Notes: generated by a model not told the origin, from the sequence alone. 64,000 bases of DNA from Bacteroidota bacterium (GCA_029564935.1 JAKQPD010000058.1:40083-104082); one strand, 5' to 3'. Positions 34,044-44,242 are shown, counted from the first letter of the stretch. Made by a program: numbers and translations.

Positions 34044-35990
34044 ATGAAAAACGGTGAAATTAATCGTGGAATAAGGAATCTGTCAGTTGCCGGTGCACTT
34101 GCTACCCTGGGGATAATTTTCGGTTCCCTCGGGACGAGCCCCCTGTATACAGTCAGGGCCATAATTAACAACACGCCGGGAAACCTGAACGAGTTGCTGA
34201 TCTTTGGAGGATTGTCGTGCATCTTCTGGACTCTGACTCTCTCTGCAACTGTCAAGTATGTACTGATCGCGCTAAAATCTGATAACAACGGCGAGGGCGG
34301 CATTTTTACACTCTTCTCCCTTATAAAAAGCAAGGGTTCCTGGGTCGCGCTTCTTACGATGATCGGGGGAGCTGCTTTCCTTGCCGACGGGATCATTACA
34401 CCCGCAATCACACTGACATCATCGATAGAAGGTTTCAGGCTTTCATTCCCGGCAATACCTGTAATTCCCGTTGTCCTGCTTATAATTGGCCTTCTTTTCT
34501 TTGTCCAGCAGTTCGGGGCAAACATCCTCGGGAGAGCCCTCGGCCCGGTAATGGCGATATGGTTCATCTTAATTGCTGCAGTGGGATTAATACAGATAAT
34601 AAGCTATCCGGACATTTTAAAAGCACTTAATCCTGTTTATGCTTACCGGTTTGTAAATGAGTATCCGGGCGGATTCATGCTTCTCGGTGCGGTCTTCCTG
34701 TCAATTACGGGCGCCGAAATGATTTATGCCGGTATGGGCTCAAGCGGTGTAAAAAACATCAGAATATCGTGGGCTTTCGTCAAAACTGCTCTTATACTTA
34801 ACTATTTCGGACAGGGTGCATGGGTTATGATGAATATACGGTCTGTATCTGATATGAATCCCTTCTTTGCTATCATGCCGTCATGGTTCCTTATACCGGG
34901 GATAATTATTGCGGTTGCGGCATCATTTATTGCAAGCCAGTCGATAATAACCGGATCATTCAACCTGTTCGGGGAGGCGGTCACGCTTAATTTATGGCCG
35001 AAGATAAGGTTACTTCATCCCACAGCCATGAGGGAGAACATCTATCTCCCATTTGTAAACTGGTTCCTTTGGGTAGCATGCAGCCTTACAGTCCTCCTGT
35101 TTAAAGAATCTTCAGAGATGACAATGGCATACGGACTTGCCATAAACTTAACTGAGCTTGTAACAACCTTGTTACTTGCATATTATCTCCTGCAGAAAGG
35201 ACTTAATCACCGTCTGGTCCTGCTGCTTTTGATTGCCTATCTGTTTATCGAGGGCAGCTTCCTTATAGCCAATCTGAACAAATTCAGATCGGGAGGTTGG
35301 TTCACTCTACTGATATCCACAGTCTTTTTCCTTGTTATGTTTGGCTGGTATTTCGGAAGGAAATTAAAGAACCGATATATAACTTTTGCCGACCTCGATA
35401 AGTACCTCGATGTGTTCACCGACCTCAGTAAAGATGAATCTGTGCCTTTGTTTGCGACACACCTTGTTTATATTATACGGGCAAACAGGGTCGACCAGGT
35501 TGAATCCAAAGTTATTTATTCAATCTTCCATAAACAGCCCAAACGTGCAAAGACCTACTGGTTCCTTCATGTCGACAGGGTCGATGAGCCAAACAGATTT
35601 GATTATACTGTAAAGCAGATCATCCCGGGTATCCTTATCAGGGTCGATTTCAGGATAGGATTTAAGGTTGATCCGAAGATTAATCTGTATTTCAGGGAGG
35701 TTCTTGAAGATATGGTGAAAGCGGGAGAGATAAACCTCGACAGCAGTTATGAATCCCTGAGAAAGCACGGTTTTCAGAGTGATTTCAAATTCATCCTTAT
35801 TGACAGGATCATGCTCCGGGATGTAAAACTTTCAGGCTATGAGAATTTTGTTCTTACATTACATCTAATTGTCAGACAGGTAGGACAGCCTGATGAAAAG
35901 GCACTTCATCTCGATTCGACCAGCACCATTGTTGAAAAAGTACCCATAATAATTGATCAGCCGGTCTCAAAAAGGATCCTGAGGGTGTGA
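34044..35990 (+). CDS. kup: KUP system potassium uptake protein
   Basis: The 648-residue protein is a KUP/HAK/KT potassium:proton symporter. It has about twelve helices up to residue 440, starting with the family signature GTLGIIFG-like TLGIIFGSLGTSPLYT, and SDNNGEGGIFTLFSLI follows. The C-terminal 200 residues are a cytoplasmic domain. The ATG at 34044 is preferred over the GTG one codon earlier. It is divergent from the CapA-like gene and has no partner genes. Confidence 0.95.
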   Translation: MKNGEINRGIRNLSVAGALATLGIIFGSLGTSPLYTVRAIINNTPGNLNELLIFGGLSCIFWTLTLSATVKYVLIALKSDNNGEGGIFTLFSLIKSKGSWVALLTMIGGAAFLADGIITPAITLTSSIEGFRLSFPAIPVIPVVLLIIGLLFFVQQFGANILGRALGPVMAIWFILIAAVGLIQIISYPDILKALNPVYAYRFVNEYPGGFMLLGAVFLSITGAEMIYAGMGSSGVKNIRISWAFVKTALILNYFGQGAWVMMNIRSVSDMNPFFAIMPSWFLIPGIIIAVAASFIASQSIITGSFNLFGEAVTLNLWPKIRLLHPTAMRENIYLPFVNWFLWVACSLTVLLFKESSEMTMAYGLAINLTELVTTLLLAYYLLQKGLNHRLVLLLLIAYLFIEGSFLIANLNKFRSGGWFTLLISTVFFLVMFGWYFGRKLKNRYITFADLDKYLDVFTDLSKDESVPLFATHLVYIIRANRVDQVESKVIYSIFHKQPKRAKTYWFLHVDRVDEPNRFDYTVKQIIPGILIRVDFRIGFKVDPKINLYFREVLEDMVKAGEINLDSSYESLRKHGFQSDFKFILIDRIMLRDVKLSGYENFVLTLHLIVRQVGQPDEKALHLDSTSTIVEKVPIIIDQPVSKRILRV

Positions 35991-36097
35991 TCGCCTTTAA
36001 TTTCCTCCTTTAATCATTACCGGTTTTAATTCCGGAATAAATTGTTTTATTTTGGGAAAATGAATTACCGATAACAAAATAACCAATAATATTATCT

Positions 36098-37948
36098 ATG
36101 AAACAATTATTATTTGCAGCAGTATTCCTGTCAGTTTTTGCCGGAACAACCCGGTCTCAGGTTTCCGCCTGGAAACCGGCCGGTGACAGGATCACAACAG
36201 TATGGTCGGCAAATGTAAATCCTCTTAATCCGCTTCCCGAATATCCTCGTCCCCAGATGGTGCGAAACAGCTGGAAGAACCTTAACGGATTGTGGGACTA
36301 TGCAATTACAGGCAGCGAAAGCGCCAGACCTTCGTCCTTTGACGGAAAAATACTTGTGCCATTTGCCATAGAGTCCGCATTGTCGGGAGTGGGTAAACCT
36401 GTGGGTCCCGATAATATATTATGGTACAGGACCAGATTTACAATCCCTAAGGATTTCAGGAAAAAGACAATTTTACTTCATTTCGGGGCTGTTGACTGGA
36501 AATCGGAAATTTTCGTGAATGGTGTGTCTGCAGGCACTCATCAGGGGGGATATGATCCCTTCACCTTCGATATAACAACCTTTGTTAAGGGCAGTGGCTC
36601 ACAGGTTCTTGAACTTAAGGTCACCGATCCGGTAGACAAAGGTGTACAGCCAAGGGGAAAGCAGGTCATCAAACCAAGCGGAATCTGGTACACTTCAGTA
36701 ACAGGTATATGGCAGACCGTATGGATTGAAGCCGTTCCAAAAACATATATTGTATCAACGAAACAGGTACCTGATATTGATAAAGGAATCCTAAAACTCG
36801 ATGTAAATGTTCAGAATGCCCAACCGGGTGATATTGTAAGTGTTTCAGCATGGGACGGAACCGTTAAGGTTTCCGGAACCGAGGCAGCACCGGGAACACA
36901 GATAGAGCTTCCGGTAAAGAACGCAAAACTATGGTCACCGGATAACCCCTTCCTGTATGATTTGAAGATCGCAATAATGCGAAAGGGTAAGGTTGCAGAT
37001 GAGGTAAAAAGTTATTTTGCTATGAGAAAGATCTCCCTGAAACCTGATGCAAATGGTTTCCTGAGGATGATGCTTAACAATGAATTCGTTTTTCAATATG
37101 GACCTCTTGACCAGGGCTGGTGGCCCGACGGACTCTATACAGCCCCGACCGATGAAGCTCTGCTGTTTGATATAGTTAAGACGAAAGAGATGGGATTCAA
37201 TACTATACGTAAACATGTAAAGTCAGAGCCGGCACGGTGGTACTATCACTGCGACAAGACAGGAATGCTGGTCTGGCAGGATATGCCAAGCGGCGATTTG
37301 GGCGGCGGACAATGGAATACTCGTCCGGGTATGGAAGGTGGTTCTGATAAGACAAGAACACAGGAATCCGAGAAGATCTACCGTACCGAATGGAATGCGA
37401 TTATAGATTATCTCTTCAACTTCCCATGTATTGTGGTATGGGTACCATTCAATGAAGCCTGGGGACAGTTCAAAACTGTTGAGATTACCACCTGGACAAT
37501 GCAGAAAGATCCCTCACGGCTCGTAAACAGCGCCAGCGGAGGGAACTTCCATGAGACAGGCCATATACTTGATCTCCATAATTATCCGGGACCTGTTATG
37601 GCAAAACCGGAAATTTTCGGTACCAAACAGGCTATTGTTCTGGGAGAATTCGGGGGACTGGGGCTTCCTCTTGAGAATCATACCTGGCTCGATAAGAATA
37701 ACTGGGGCTACAGGACCTTCCAGAACGCCGATACCCTCTTCAAAACATATTCAGGATATCTTGACCAGATAGCACCTTTCATTAACAGGGCACTTTCGGC
37801 TGCCATCTATACCCAGACCACTGATGTGGAAATTGAAACTAACGGACTGATGACCTATGACAGGAAAGTCATAAAGGTACCGGAACAGAAACTTAAAGCC
37901 GCTGCACAGAAACTCTATAATGCGGCAAAAACTGTGAAATTCAGATAG
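36098..37948 (+). CDS. Glycoside hydrolase family 2 enzyme, secreted
   Basis: The 616-residue protein has a signal peptide ending near TRSQVSA, a sugar-binding jelly-roll (about 65-190) with WYRTRFTIPKDF, an Ig-like domain, and a TIM barrel from about residue 300. The acid/base is Glu453 in FNEAWGQF and the likely nucleophile is Glu517 in LGEFGG. Family 2 includes beta-galactosidases, beta-glucuronidases and arabinosidases; the exact specificity cannot be told. It is followed by a GH51 arabinofuranosidase, which suggests shared plant-polysaccharide breakdown. Confidence 0.9.
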   Translation: MKQLLFAAVFLSVFAGTTRSQVSAWKPAGDRITTVWSANVNPLNPLPEYPRPQMVRNSWKNLNGLWDYAITGSESARPSSFDGKILVPFAIESALSGVGKPVGPDNILWYRTRFTIPKDFRKKTILLHFGAVDWKSEIFVNGVSAGTHQGGYDPFTFDITTFVKGSGSQVLELKVTDPVDKGVQPRGKQVIKPSGIWYTSVTGIWQTVWIEAVPKTYIVSTKQVPDIDKGILKLDVNVQNAQPGDIVSVSAWDGTVKVSGTEAAPGTQIELPVKNAKLWSPDNPFLYDLKIAIMRKGKVADEVKSYFAMRKISLKPDANGFLRMMLNNEFVFQYGPLDQGWWPDGLYTAPTDEALLFDIVKTKEMGFNTIRKHVKSEPARWYYHCDKTGMLVWQDMPSGDLGGGQWNTRPGMEGGSDKTRTQESEKIYRTEWNAIIDYLFNFPCIVVWVPFNEAWGQFKTVEITTWTMQKDPSRLVNSASGGNFHETGHILDLHNYPGPVMAKPEIFGTKQAIVLGEFGGLGLPLENHTWLDKNNWGYRTFQNADTLFKTYSGYLDQIAPFINRALSAAIYTQTTDVEIETNGLMTYDRKVIKVPEQKLKAAAQKLYNAAKTVKFR

Positions 37949-37962
37949 AGAGTAGGGTGAAA

Positions 37963-38045
37963 TTGCTTGTTGCTGGTTGCTTGTTGCTGGTTACTGGTTG
38001 CTGGTTAACGGAACCTGAAACCTGAACCCTGAAACCCTGAAACAC
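37963..38045. repeat. Heptamer arrays between GH2 and GH51 genes
   Basis: Six to seven units of TTGCTGG/TTGCTTG (37963-38011) are followed at once by units of AACCTGA/ACCCTGA (38012 to about 38045). AACCTGA is the complement, in rotation, of the GTTTCAG heptamers at 44243 and 44339. TTGCTGG recurs in reverse as CCAGTAACCAGCAA just before pnuT (49151-49164). Confidence 0.9.
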
Positions 38046-38064
38046 TTAACTTACTCTTTTTCAT

Positions 38065-40050
38065 ATGAGAAAAATTTTAAAATCCGGACTGATCCTGCTC
38101 CCGGCTTTTGTCTTCCTCACCGGCGTCATTGGACAGCAGGTGGGTGAAGTATCGGTTATCCTCAACAAGCCGGTGGCAGAGGTGCAACCGACAATGTGGG
38201 GAGTATTCTTTGAAGACATCAATTTTGCTGCCGACGGAGGTATTTATGCCGAACTTGTCAAGAACAGGTCTTTCGAGTTTACCTATCCCCTGACGGGATG
38301 GAGGCAGGATCGCGATAACGGAAGGGGCAGGCTCGTGCCTTCTTTTTATTCCCCTGCCAGGCCTTCCAATCCTCATTATGTATCGGTGGTGGTTGATCCC
38401 GGGAAAGGAACATTCGGTCTTATAAACGAAGGATTCCGCGGAATGGGTATTAAAAAGGATAATCAGTATAACTTTTCTGTCTTTGCGAAACTTACATCCG
38501 GTTCGGGACTTAAGATGAATATTGAGCTTCTTGATCAGAATGGCGATGTGATCGGGGGTACCATGATAGAGGGTTTTTCAGGATCGTGGAAAAAGTTCGA
38601 TACAGCTTTTACAGCAACCCGCACAGAATCAAGGGCAACCCTGCGGCTGGTAATCACCGGAAAGGGTACAATTGATATCGATATGGTTTCCCTTTTTCCC
38701 TCCGATACCTGGAAAGACCGGACCGGAGGTCTCAGAAAGGATATTGTCGAAATGATTGCCGCCCTGAAACCGGGATTTGTCAGATTCCCCGGCGGTTGTA
38801 TAGTTGAAGGAAGAACTATTGAAAACCGTTACCAGTGGAAGAATACTGTCGGTCCGGTTGAGGAGAGATCAATGATAATCAACCGGTGGAACATGGAAAT
38901 GAGGAACCGGCAGGCACCAGACTATTTTCAGAGCTTCGGACTGGGATTTTATGAATATTTCCTGCTTTCGGAAGATATTGGGGCAGAACCGCTTCCTATA
39001 CTTAATTGCGGAATGTCATGCCAGTACAATGCCGCAGAGGTTGTTCCCCTGGATGAACTCGATCCCTATATCCAGGATGCACTTGACCTTATCGAATTTG
39101 CAAACGGAGCACCGACAACCCGCTGGGGTGGATTGAGAGCTTCAATGGGCCATCCCGGACCTTTCAACCTGAAATATGTGGGTATTGGCAATGAACAATG
39201 GGACGAGCAGTATATTGAGCGGTACAGGGAGTTTGAAAAAGTACTGAACCAGAAGCATCCTGAGATCAGGATCGTTTCGGGATCAGGACCTTCTGCATCG
39301 GGTGTTTATTTCGACTATGCATGGGCAGAACTTAAGAAGCTGAATCCTGCCCTTATAGATGAGCATTATTATATGCCCCCGGAATGGTTCCAGAGCAACG
39401 CTTCACGATATGATAATTATGACAGGAAGGGTATCAAAGTTTTTGCAGGTGAATATGCAGCACACGGGAAGGACGCAGAAGCACCCGAATCGAGAAATAC
39501 CTGGTTAAGTGCACTTTCTGAGGCTGCTTTCATGACAGGACTTGAAAGGAATGCTGAAGTCGTACACATGGCTTCGTATGCACCCCTGCTGGCGCACATC
39601 GATGCCTGGCAGTGGCGCCCCGACCTGATATGGTTTGATAATCTTAAGACTTTCGGGACACCAAACTATTATGTCCAGAAAATGTTTTCCACACACAGGG
39701 GAACAAATGTAATTCCTGTTCTTCAGTCAGGTAAACCGCTTGCCGGTGCTGACAGTCTTTATGCCAGCGGAACAATAGAAAAAAACTCTTCCGGGGTGTA
39801 TATCAAGCTTATCAATACTTCTTCAAAGGTAAAACCGGTACTGTTAAATATTACAGGAGCTTCACTGGAGAAGACCGGGGAGATTTCCGTTCTAAGAGCA
39901 GGCGGATTGTATGATTATAATTCTGCTTCAGATCCTGAGCATATATTCCCTTCCACTGATTCACTGGCATTAACAGGAGGGAAGCTGAATCTGAAGCTTG
40001 AACCTCATTCTGCGAATGTTGTTATCCTTAAGTATAAGCGGCTGAAGTGA
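38065..40050 (+). CDS. Alpha-L-arabinofuranosidase, GH51
   Basis: The 661-residue secreted enzyme removes terminal arabinofuranose from arabinans or arabinoxylans. After the signal peptide, MWGVFFEDINFAADGGIYAE is the conserved GH51 start. A carbohydrate-binding-like beta domain is inserted at about 90-215. The acid/base is Glu377 in GNEQWDEQY and the nucleophile Glu463 in AGEYAAHG. A C-terminal beta-sandwich ends the protein. It lies between GH2 and dedA in the same direction, with a 116-nt gap filled by heptamers upstream. Confidence 0.94.
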   Translation: MRKILKSGLILLPAFVFLTGVIGQQVGEVSVILNKPVAEVQPTMWGVFFEDINFAADGGIYAELVKNRSFEFTYPLTGWRQDRDNGRGRLVPSFYSPARPSNPHYVSVVVDPGKGTFGLINEGFRGMGIKKDNQYNFSVFAKLTSGSGLKMNIELLDQNGDVIGGTMIEGFSGSWKKFDTAFTATRTESRATLRLVITGKGTIDIDMVSLFPSDTWKDRTGGLRKDIVEMIAALKPGFVRFPGGCIVEGRTIENRYQWKNTVGPVEERSMIINRWNMEMRNRQAPDYFQSFGLGFYEYFLLSEDIGAEPLPILNCGMSCQYNAAEVVPLDELDPYIQDALDLIEFANGAPTTRWGGLRASMGHPGPFNLKYVGIGNEQWDEQYIERYREFEKVLNQKHPEIRIVSGSGPSASGVYFDYAWAELKKLNPALIDEHYYMPPEWFQSNASRYDNYDRKGIKVFAGEYAAHGKDAEAPESRNTWLSALSEAAFMTGLERNAEVVHMASYAPLLAHIDAWQWRPDLIWFDNLKTFGTPNYYVQKMFSTHRGTNVIPVLQSGKPLAGADSLYASGTIEKNSSGVYIKLINTSSKVKPVLLNITGASLEKTGEISVLRAGGLYDYNSASDPEHIFPSTDSLALTGGKLNLKLEPHSANVVILKYKRLK

Positions 40051-40076
40051 AAGATAACACAATATTGTTATCTTTG
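40050..40076 (+). promoter_or_regulatory. Hairpin after GH51 overlapping a -7 box for dedA
   Basis: AAAGATAACA (40050-40059) pairs with TGTTATCTTT (40066-40075), starting at the GH51 stop. The right arm contains TATCTTTG (40069-40076), a Bacteroidetes -7 box for dedA 22 nt downstream. It could end the GH51 message and start a new one, but no -33 TTG is seen. Confidence 0.4.
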
Positions 40077-40098
40077 TGCTCTTCAATAAGAGTCTGAT

Positions 40099-40719
40099 AT
40101 GGAGATAATTCAGTCAGTGATTGACTGGTACATGGTCAATCTCAATTACTTTACCATAGGTTTGCTGATGGCGATCGAGAGTTCATTTATTCCGTTCCCG
40201 TCTGAGGTTGTTATCCCTTTTGCAGCCTACAAGGCAGCACAGGGAGGCCTTAATGTTTTTGGTGTTGTTATTGCAGGGACAACCGGTGCGATCATCGGAG
40301 CTTTGTTCAATTATTATCTTTCCTTGTATCTTGGAAGACCCCTGGTCTACAAACTGGCTGATTCCAGGATCGGAAAGTTGCTTCTTCTGTCGAAAGAAAA
40401 GGTTCAGCATGCAGAGGATTATTTTGTAAAAAACGGCAATGCCTCAACATTCATCGGGCGGCTCGTTCCTGCTGTACGACAGCTTATTTCGATCCCTGCC
40501 GGGCTTGCAAGGATGAACATGCGCAATTTTATTATCTATACTACCGCCGGAGCCGGATTATGGAATATCATTCTGGCGCTTATCGGATATTTTATTTACG
40601 ACATCAGAGAAAAAATATTCCCTTACATTGAGTATATACTCTATTTCCTGGGTGCTGCATTTGTGATCTATCTGGTGTTCCAGGCCCTGAAGAACAGGAA
40701 AGCAAAAAAGAACGAATAA
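40099..40719 (+). CDS. DedA family membrane protein
   Basis: The 206-residue protein has the DedA/SNARE-associated (VTT) domain, with SSFIPFPSEVVIPFAAYKAA near the start and FIGRLVPAVRQLISIPAGLARM in the middle, followed by two helices. DedA proteins are inner-membrane lipid scramblases and transporters, some of which recycle undecaprenyl phosphate. No polysaccharide role is needed for its position; it may simply sit among the glycosidase genes. It is followed by a large palindrome. Confidence 0.93.
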   Translation: MEIIQSVIDWYMVNLNYFTIGLLMAIESSFIPFPSEVVIPFAAYKAAQGGLNVFGVVIAGTTGAIIGALFNYYLSLYLGRPLVYKLADSRIGKLLLLSKEKVQHAEDYFVKNGNASTFIGRLVPAVRQLISIPAGLARMNMRNFIIYTTAGAGLWNIILALIGYFIYDIREKIFPYIEYILYFLGAAFVIYLVFQALKNRKAKKNE

Positions 40720-40730
40720 ACAAAATTAAT

Positions 40731-40790
40731 ATCTACGTATTATAATACGTATTATAATACGTTTTTTAATACGTATTATAATACGTAGAT
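40731..40790. terminator. Long perfect palindrome built of ACGTATTATAAT units
   Basis: ATCTACGTATTATAATACGT plus ATT (40731-40753) is mirrored exactly by 40768-40790, a 23-bp stem around a 14-nt centre. Each arm is itself made of the 12-bp unit ACGTATTATAAT. It lies between convergent dedA and the GH106-like gene. It could act as a bidirectional terminator, though the stem is AT-rich. Confidence 0.85.
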
Positions 40791-40833
40791 ATCTGGGTTC
40801 TTAATTCTGGCAGATGAGCTTCCCGGGAGTATC

Positions 40834-43800
40834 CTATTTTATTGATAAACTCACAATCTGTACCGGTCCGAGTAAGCCTGAGGGCAGTAAGGGTGATTCT
40901 GCCTGATAAAAAGCCTGAGTCGTATAGGTATATTTCTTTGTCGCATCAGGCTGCTGGTCTCCGATAAGCCTGTTGACCCATAAGTTGGTCACCCTGATCT
41001 CAAGTGAATTTTCACCACTTTTAAGCACTTCTGTTACATCGCACCTGAAGGGTTTCTTCCACACTATTCCAAGATACTTCCCGTTGATTGTAACCTCTGC
41101 TATATTTCTTACTGAACCCAGATCCAGATATAGCCGGGTATTATTCTCAAACCAGTTTTCAGGAGCATTGAATGATTTTGTATATGTGCCCGTCCCTGAG
41201 AAATATTTAACTCCCGGATCCGGATTTTCCGTCCAGGATGTAAGGTTGTCCATTTTTATCTTTGCCGGAGCGCCGCGGTCAGGCTGGAAGCTGACATCCC
41301 AAGAACCTGATATTGTTTCGAGCGGTGTTTCGGTCTTTGCGGGTAAAGTAACAGAGGCGACCTTTGTCGGCTTACGGAATACAACAAATAAAGCATCATT
41401 CGGATCCAGGTTAAGTGGCACTTTAGTGGATCCGTTTTCAAAAGAATATGAGGCTTGTTCAATTTTACCTGTTACAGGATGCCAGATTTCAGGGCTCATC
41501 CCTTCTGTTCTGAATGTTGCCTCCAGTTTCTCGCTCCTGTTGTTCCTGTTATTGATCCAGTAGATATCTGCCTTTCCAAGTTTCCTGTGAACAAACAGAA
41601 CCTTTGTATCCGGCTCAGGCAAGGTGAAAGTGAAATCAGGTTTAATATCCAGGGCGGACAGTACCCCGGCAGCTGTTTTACCTGAAAGTACTTTACCTTT
41701 TCCTACTATATTCTCCCCATTTTCCGTCTTCCATAATTCACTTACAATTGATTGAAATTCAGTAGGATCATCATTTAATGCAGGTGATCTTACCGGTTTA
41801 GGGCCGGAAACGATCGCTCCTTCTTCAACCAGGCTTTTTATTTTCCTGAGTACCGGCAACGACATATTCCGGGTGTTATCGTCAAGGATCAGGACGGAAT
41901 AGCTCATGCCGGAGGGAGCAATTAATCTGCCCTCTCTGACTGACAGGAGATTTACAAGTGCATCGGCATTTATAAAATCATAATTATAGCTTTCCGGAAT
42001 ATCAGGTAATTTATTCCCGAACAGAGCTGTAATGTTGCTGTCTTCACCATAGAAATAAAGTACATCGGCAACAAATTGTCCCTGTTGAAGCATAAATGAA
42101 CTTCGTGAAAGATAAGTTATCCATGGTTCTGCCTGTTCTGCCCAGGTCTCGTGTCTTGTAAACCATTGTCCGTAGGGTCCGAGGCCCAGTCCCGGTATTT
42201 TATCATTTACCGGTTGATGTACCGATGTATGAATCACAAAGCGGTTGAGGCCCATAGCCAGTTCCATATCGGCTGTAGGTTTAAGTCTTTCCGGTGAGAA
42301 GGCCCAGGTATTACCCCTGGCAGTCATGGATTCGGCAGCAGCAAATTCCTTTCCGTAAAGATGGGCTACCGATGCTGATTCACGAACATCTGCCCGGTAT
42401 CTGATCGCAACGTCGCCATTCTCGTCCTGGTCGATCGTCCCCGGTGTCCAGGTAGCGCTCATTGGAATATCTGCAGTGCGTTTAACCTCCATGCCATCAC
42501 CTATGAAGGCACGTCCTCCTTCATGTGATTCTGTATAACGGCCCATGCCACGTTCCCGGAGAATAGTTGTAAGCTGGTCATAATGGTTTTCGGCAGTCAT
42601 ATCCCCGATAGTTTTTCTGAAATCAAACAGGAATTTCTCACTTGCATCAGCGCTTTCAATGATCTGCCCTGTAAGAACAGGCATCCAGGGCAGCATGTCA
42701 TATCCCCTGTGCTTCCTGAATTCTACTAACATGCTGTCGGTCCAGTTCTGAACCCCGGCTTCCCAGCTGTCGATTATAATGTATTTCAATCCTCTGGAGC
42801 CCATGAGGCCTCCTGTTGCATCCTTGTACTGATCGAGATAATTCTCAAAATATGCCTTTACGTGTCCCGCATCGAGTTTATCAACTTCCAGACCGGTTGC
42901 TTCAGGAGAGGCCGGATGATTCTGCCTGCCTGTAAGGGAATAACCAAACCTGATAATTTTCCATCGCCCTTCTGCAGGAGTCCAGGTAAGTCTGCCGTCA
43001 GAACCCATTTTGTCTGTCAGGTCAATAATATCCGACTTGTTTACGGCATCTTCGGCGCTTATTGGCAGGGTTGCCAGGTCATACAGCCCGAAAGCGGATG
43101 TAAACCCGGCTTTATCTTCAGAACGGTTTACACGTGCGACGGAGTGAAGAATGACCTCAGCAATACGAACTCCCGGGGGTGGCGGAGGCGGTGGAGGTGG
43201 TGATCCGCTTGCCGGGGGAGGTATAAAACCCGGTCTGGCAGGAAGTTCGGGAGTAATAAAAGAGATCCTGAAAAACTTTGCCGTTACTGCAGGAAATGTA
43301 TATGTACGCGGAATGTTTGAAGGTCCGGGTATCTCAAAAACCGGATTGAACTGTCTGCCGTCATCAGAAGCCTCCAGCATCCTGTTTTTCCCCGGGCCGT
43401 AATTTATTCCCTGTTCGCTGCTTACAAGGGTCAGGGATTGAACTTTCAGAGGTTTGGCAAATTCGAACATTATCCAGGATTTATTGTTTGTCCGGGCTGC
43501 CGGCAAAAAAGTATTATTTGTCAGGTCTCCGTCGGTGAGGTCTGTTAATGAGAATTTTCCTTCGCTTGAGCTTACCCTGGGATTCAGCTCTTTCATCGAC
43601 AGATCGCTGGCAGGTAACCTGTATGCAAGCACTGCAATATCCTTATAATATTCAGGCAAAGGTTCGGGGATCCGGCTCTGGGCGGGAATATTCTGAAACA
43701 CACCTGATATTGCAGGCGGATTTGGAATTATACCGTCAAAGGATTTTCCTTCATCAATCCTTACCTCGCTCCAGACAAGTTTTTTCATAGCCTGGGCCGG

Positions 43801-44205
43801 GATGACCCACGGACCTCCGCTTTCGCTCCATCCGGGAGACCCGGCAATAGCCATTTCAAGTCCCAGCGAGTCAGCCAGTCTGGTAGTGAACCGGAATGCA
43901 TCTTTCCATTCCGGCGTCATATAGATGAGACGTTTTTCGACGATCTGTGGTGTGGTCAGACTGGCATCGAAATTCTGGAAACCGCCGATACCGGTCCGGC
44001 TCATCCATTCGAGATCGGCTCTTATCCCTTCCTTTGTTATATTTCCGTTCATCCAGTGCCACCAAACCCTGGGTTTAGCACTTTCAGGAGGGTCCATAAA
44101 ACCCTTTTCAAGATTGTTACCAGCTTCATTTAATGGCCCTGAGCAGCTATAGAGTATGATAATCATTGCTGTCAGTAAGACGTTAAAATACCTGTGGATT
44201 CTCAT
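40834..44205 (-). CDS. GH106-type alpha-L-rhamnosidase, lipoprotein
   Basis: The 1123-residue protein has a lipoprotein signal ending at Cys21 (IIILYSCSG) and the GH106 N-terminus PRVWWHWMNGNITKEGI. A discoidin-like beta domain (about 215-350) carries WIMFEFAKPLKVQSLTLVS and a run of nine prolines near residue 340. The catalytic barrel follows, and the C-terminus is a GH2-like sugar-binding sandwich (RLYLDLGSVRNIAEVTINGK). Family members remove alpha-L-rhamnose from pectins and other glycans at the cell surface. It is convergent with dedA. Confidence 0.88.
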   Translation of the reverse strand: MRIHRYFNVLLTAMIIILYSCSGPLNEAGNNLEKGFMDPPESAKPRVWWHWMNGNITKEGIRADLEWMSRTGIGGFQNFDASLTTPQIVEKRLIYMTPEWKDAFRFTTRLADSLGLEMAIAGSPGWSESGGPWVIPAQAMKKLVWSEVRIDEGKSFDGIIPNPPAISGVFQNIPAQSRIPEPLPEYYKDIAVLAYRLPASDLSMKELNPRVSSSEGKFSLTDLTDGDLTNNTFLPAARTNNKSWIMFEFAKPLKVQSLTLVSSEQGINYGPGKNRMLEASDDGRQFNPVFEIPGPSNIPRTYTFPAVTAKFFRISFITPELPARPGFIPPPASGSPPPPPPPPPGVRIAEVILHSVARVNRSEDKAGFTSAFGLYDLATLPISAEDAVNKSDIIDLTDKMGSDGRLTWTPAEGRWKIIRFGYSLTGRQNHPASPEATGLEVDKLDAGHVKAYFENYLDQYKDATGGLMGSRGLKYIIIDSWEAGVQNWTDSMLVEFRKHRGYDMLPWMPVLTGQIIESADASEKFLFDFRKTIGDMTAENHYDQLTTILRERGMGRYTESHEGGRAFIGDGMEVKRTADIPMSATWTPGTIDQDENGDVAIRYRADVRESASVAHLYGKEFAAAESMTARGNTWAFSPERLKPTADMELAMGLNRFVIHTSVHQPVNDKIPGLGLGPYGQWFTRHETWAEQAEPWITYLSRSSFMLQQGQFVADVLYFYGEDSNITALFGNKLPDIPESYNYDFINADALVNLLSVREGRLIAPSGMSYSVLILDDNTRNMSLPVLRKIKSLVEEGAIVSGPKPVRSPALNDDPTEFQSIVSELWKTENGENIVGKGKVLSGKTAAGVLSALDIKPDFTFTLPEPDTKVLFVHRKLGKADIYWINNRNNRSEKLEATFRTEGMSPEIWHPVTGKIEQASYSFENGSTKVPLNLDPNDALFVVFRKPTKVASVTLPAKTETPLETISGSWDVSFQPDRGAPAKIKMDNLTSWTENPDPGVKYFSGTGTYTKSFNAPENWFENNTRLYLDLGSVRNIAEVTINGKYLGIVWKKPFRCDVTEVLKSGENSLEIRVTNLWVNRLIGDQQPDATKKYTYTTQAFYQAESPLLPSGLLGPVQIVSLSIK

Positions 44206-44242
44206 TTTATTAAATTTTATGGTTTAAATGTTTCTTTTGATT

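Noticed and set aside
43151-43402. ORF with a polyglycine run
   Set aside because: It is antisense to the proline-run codons of the GH106-type gene.
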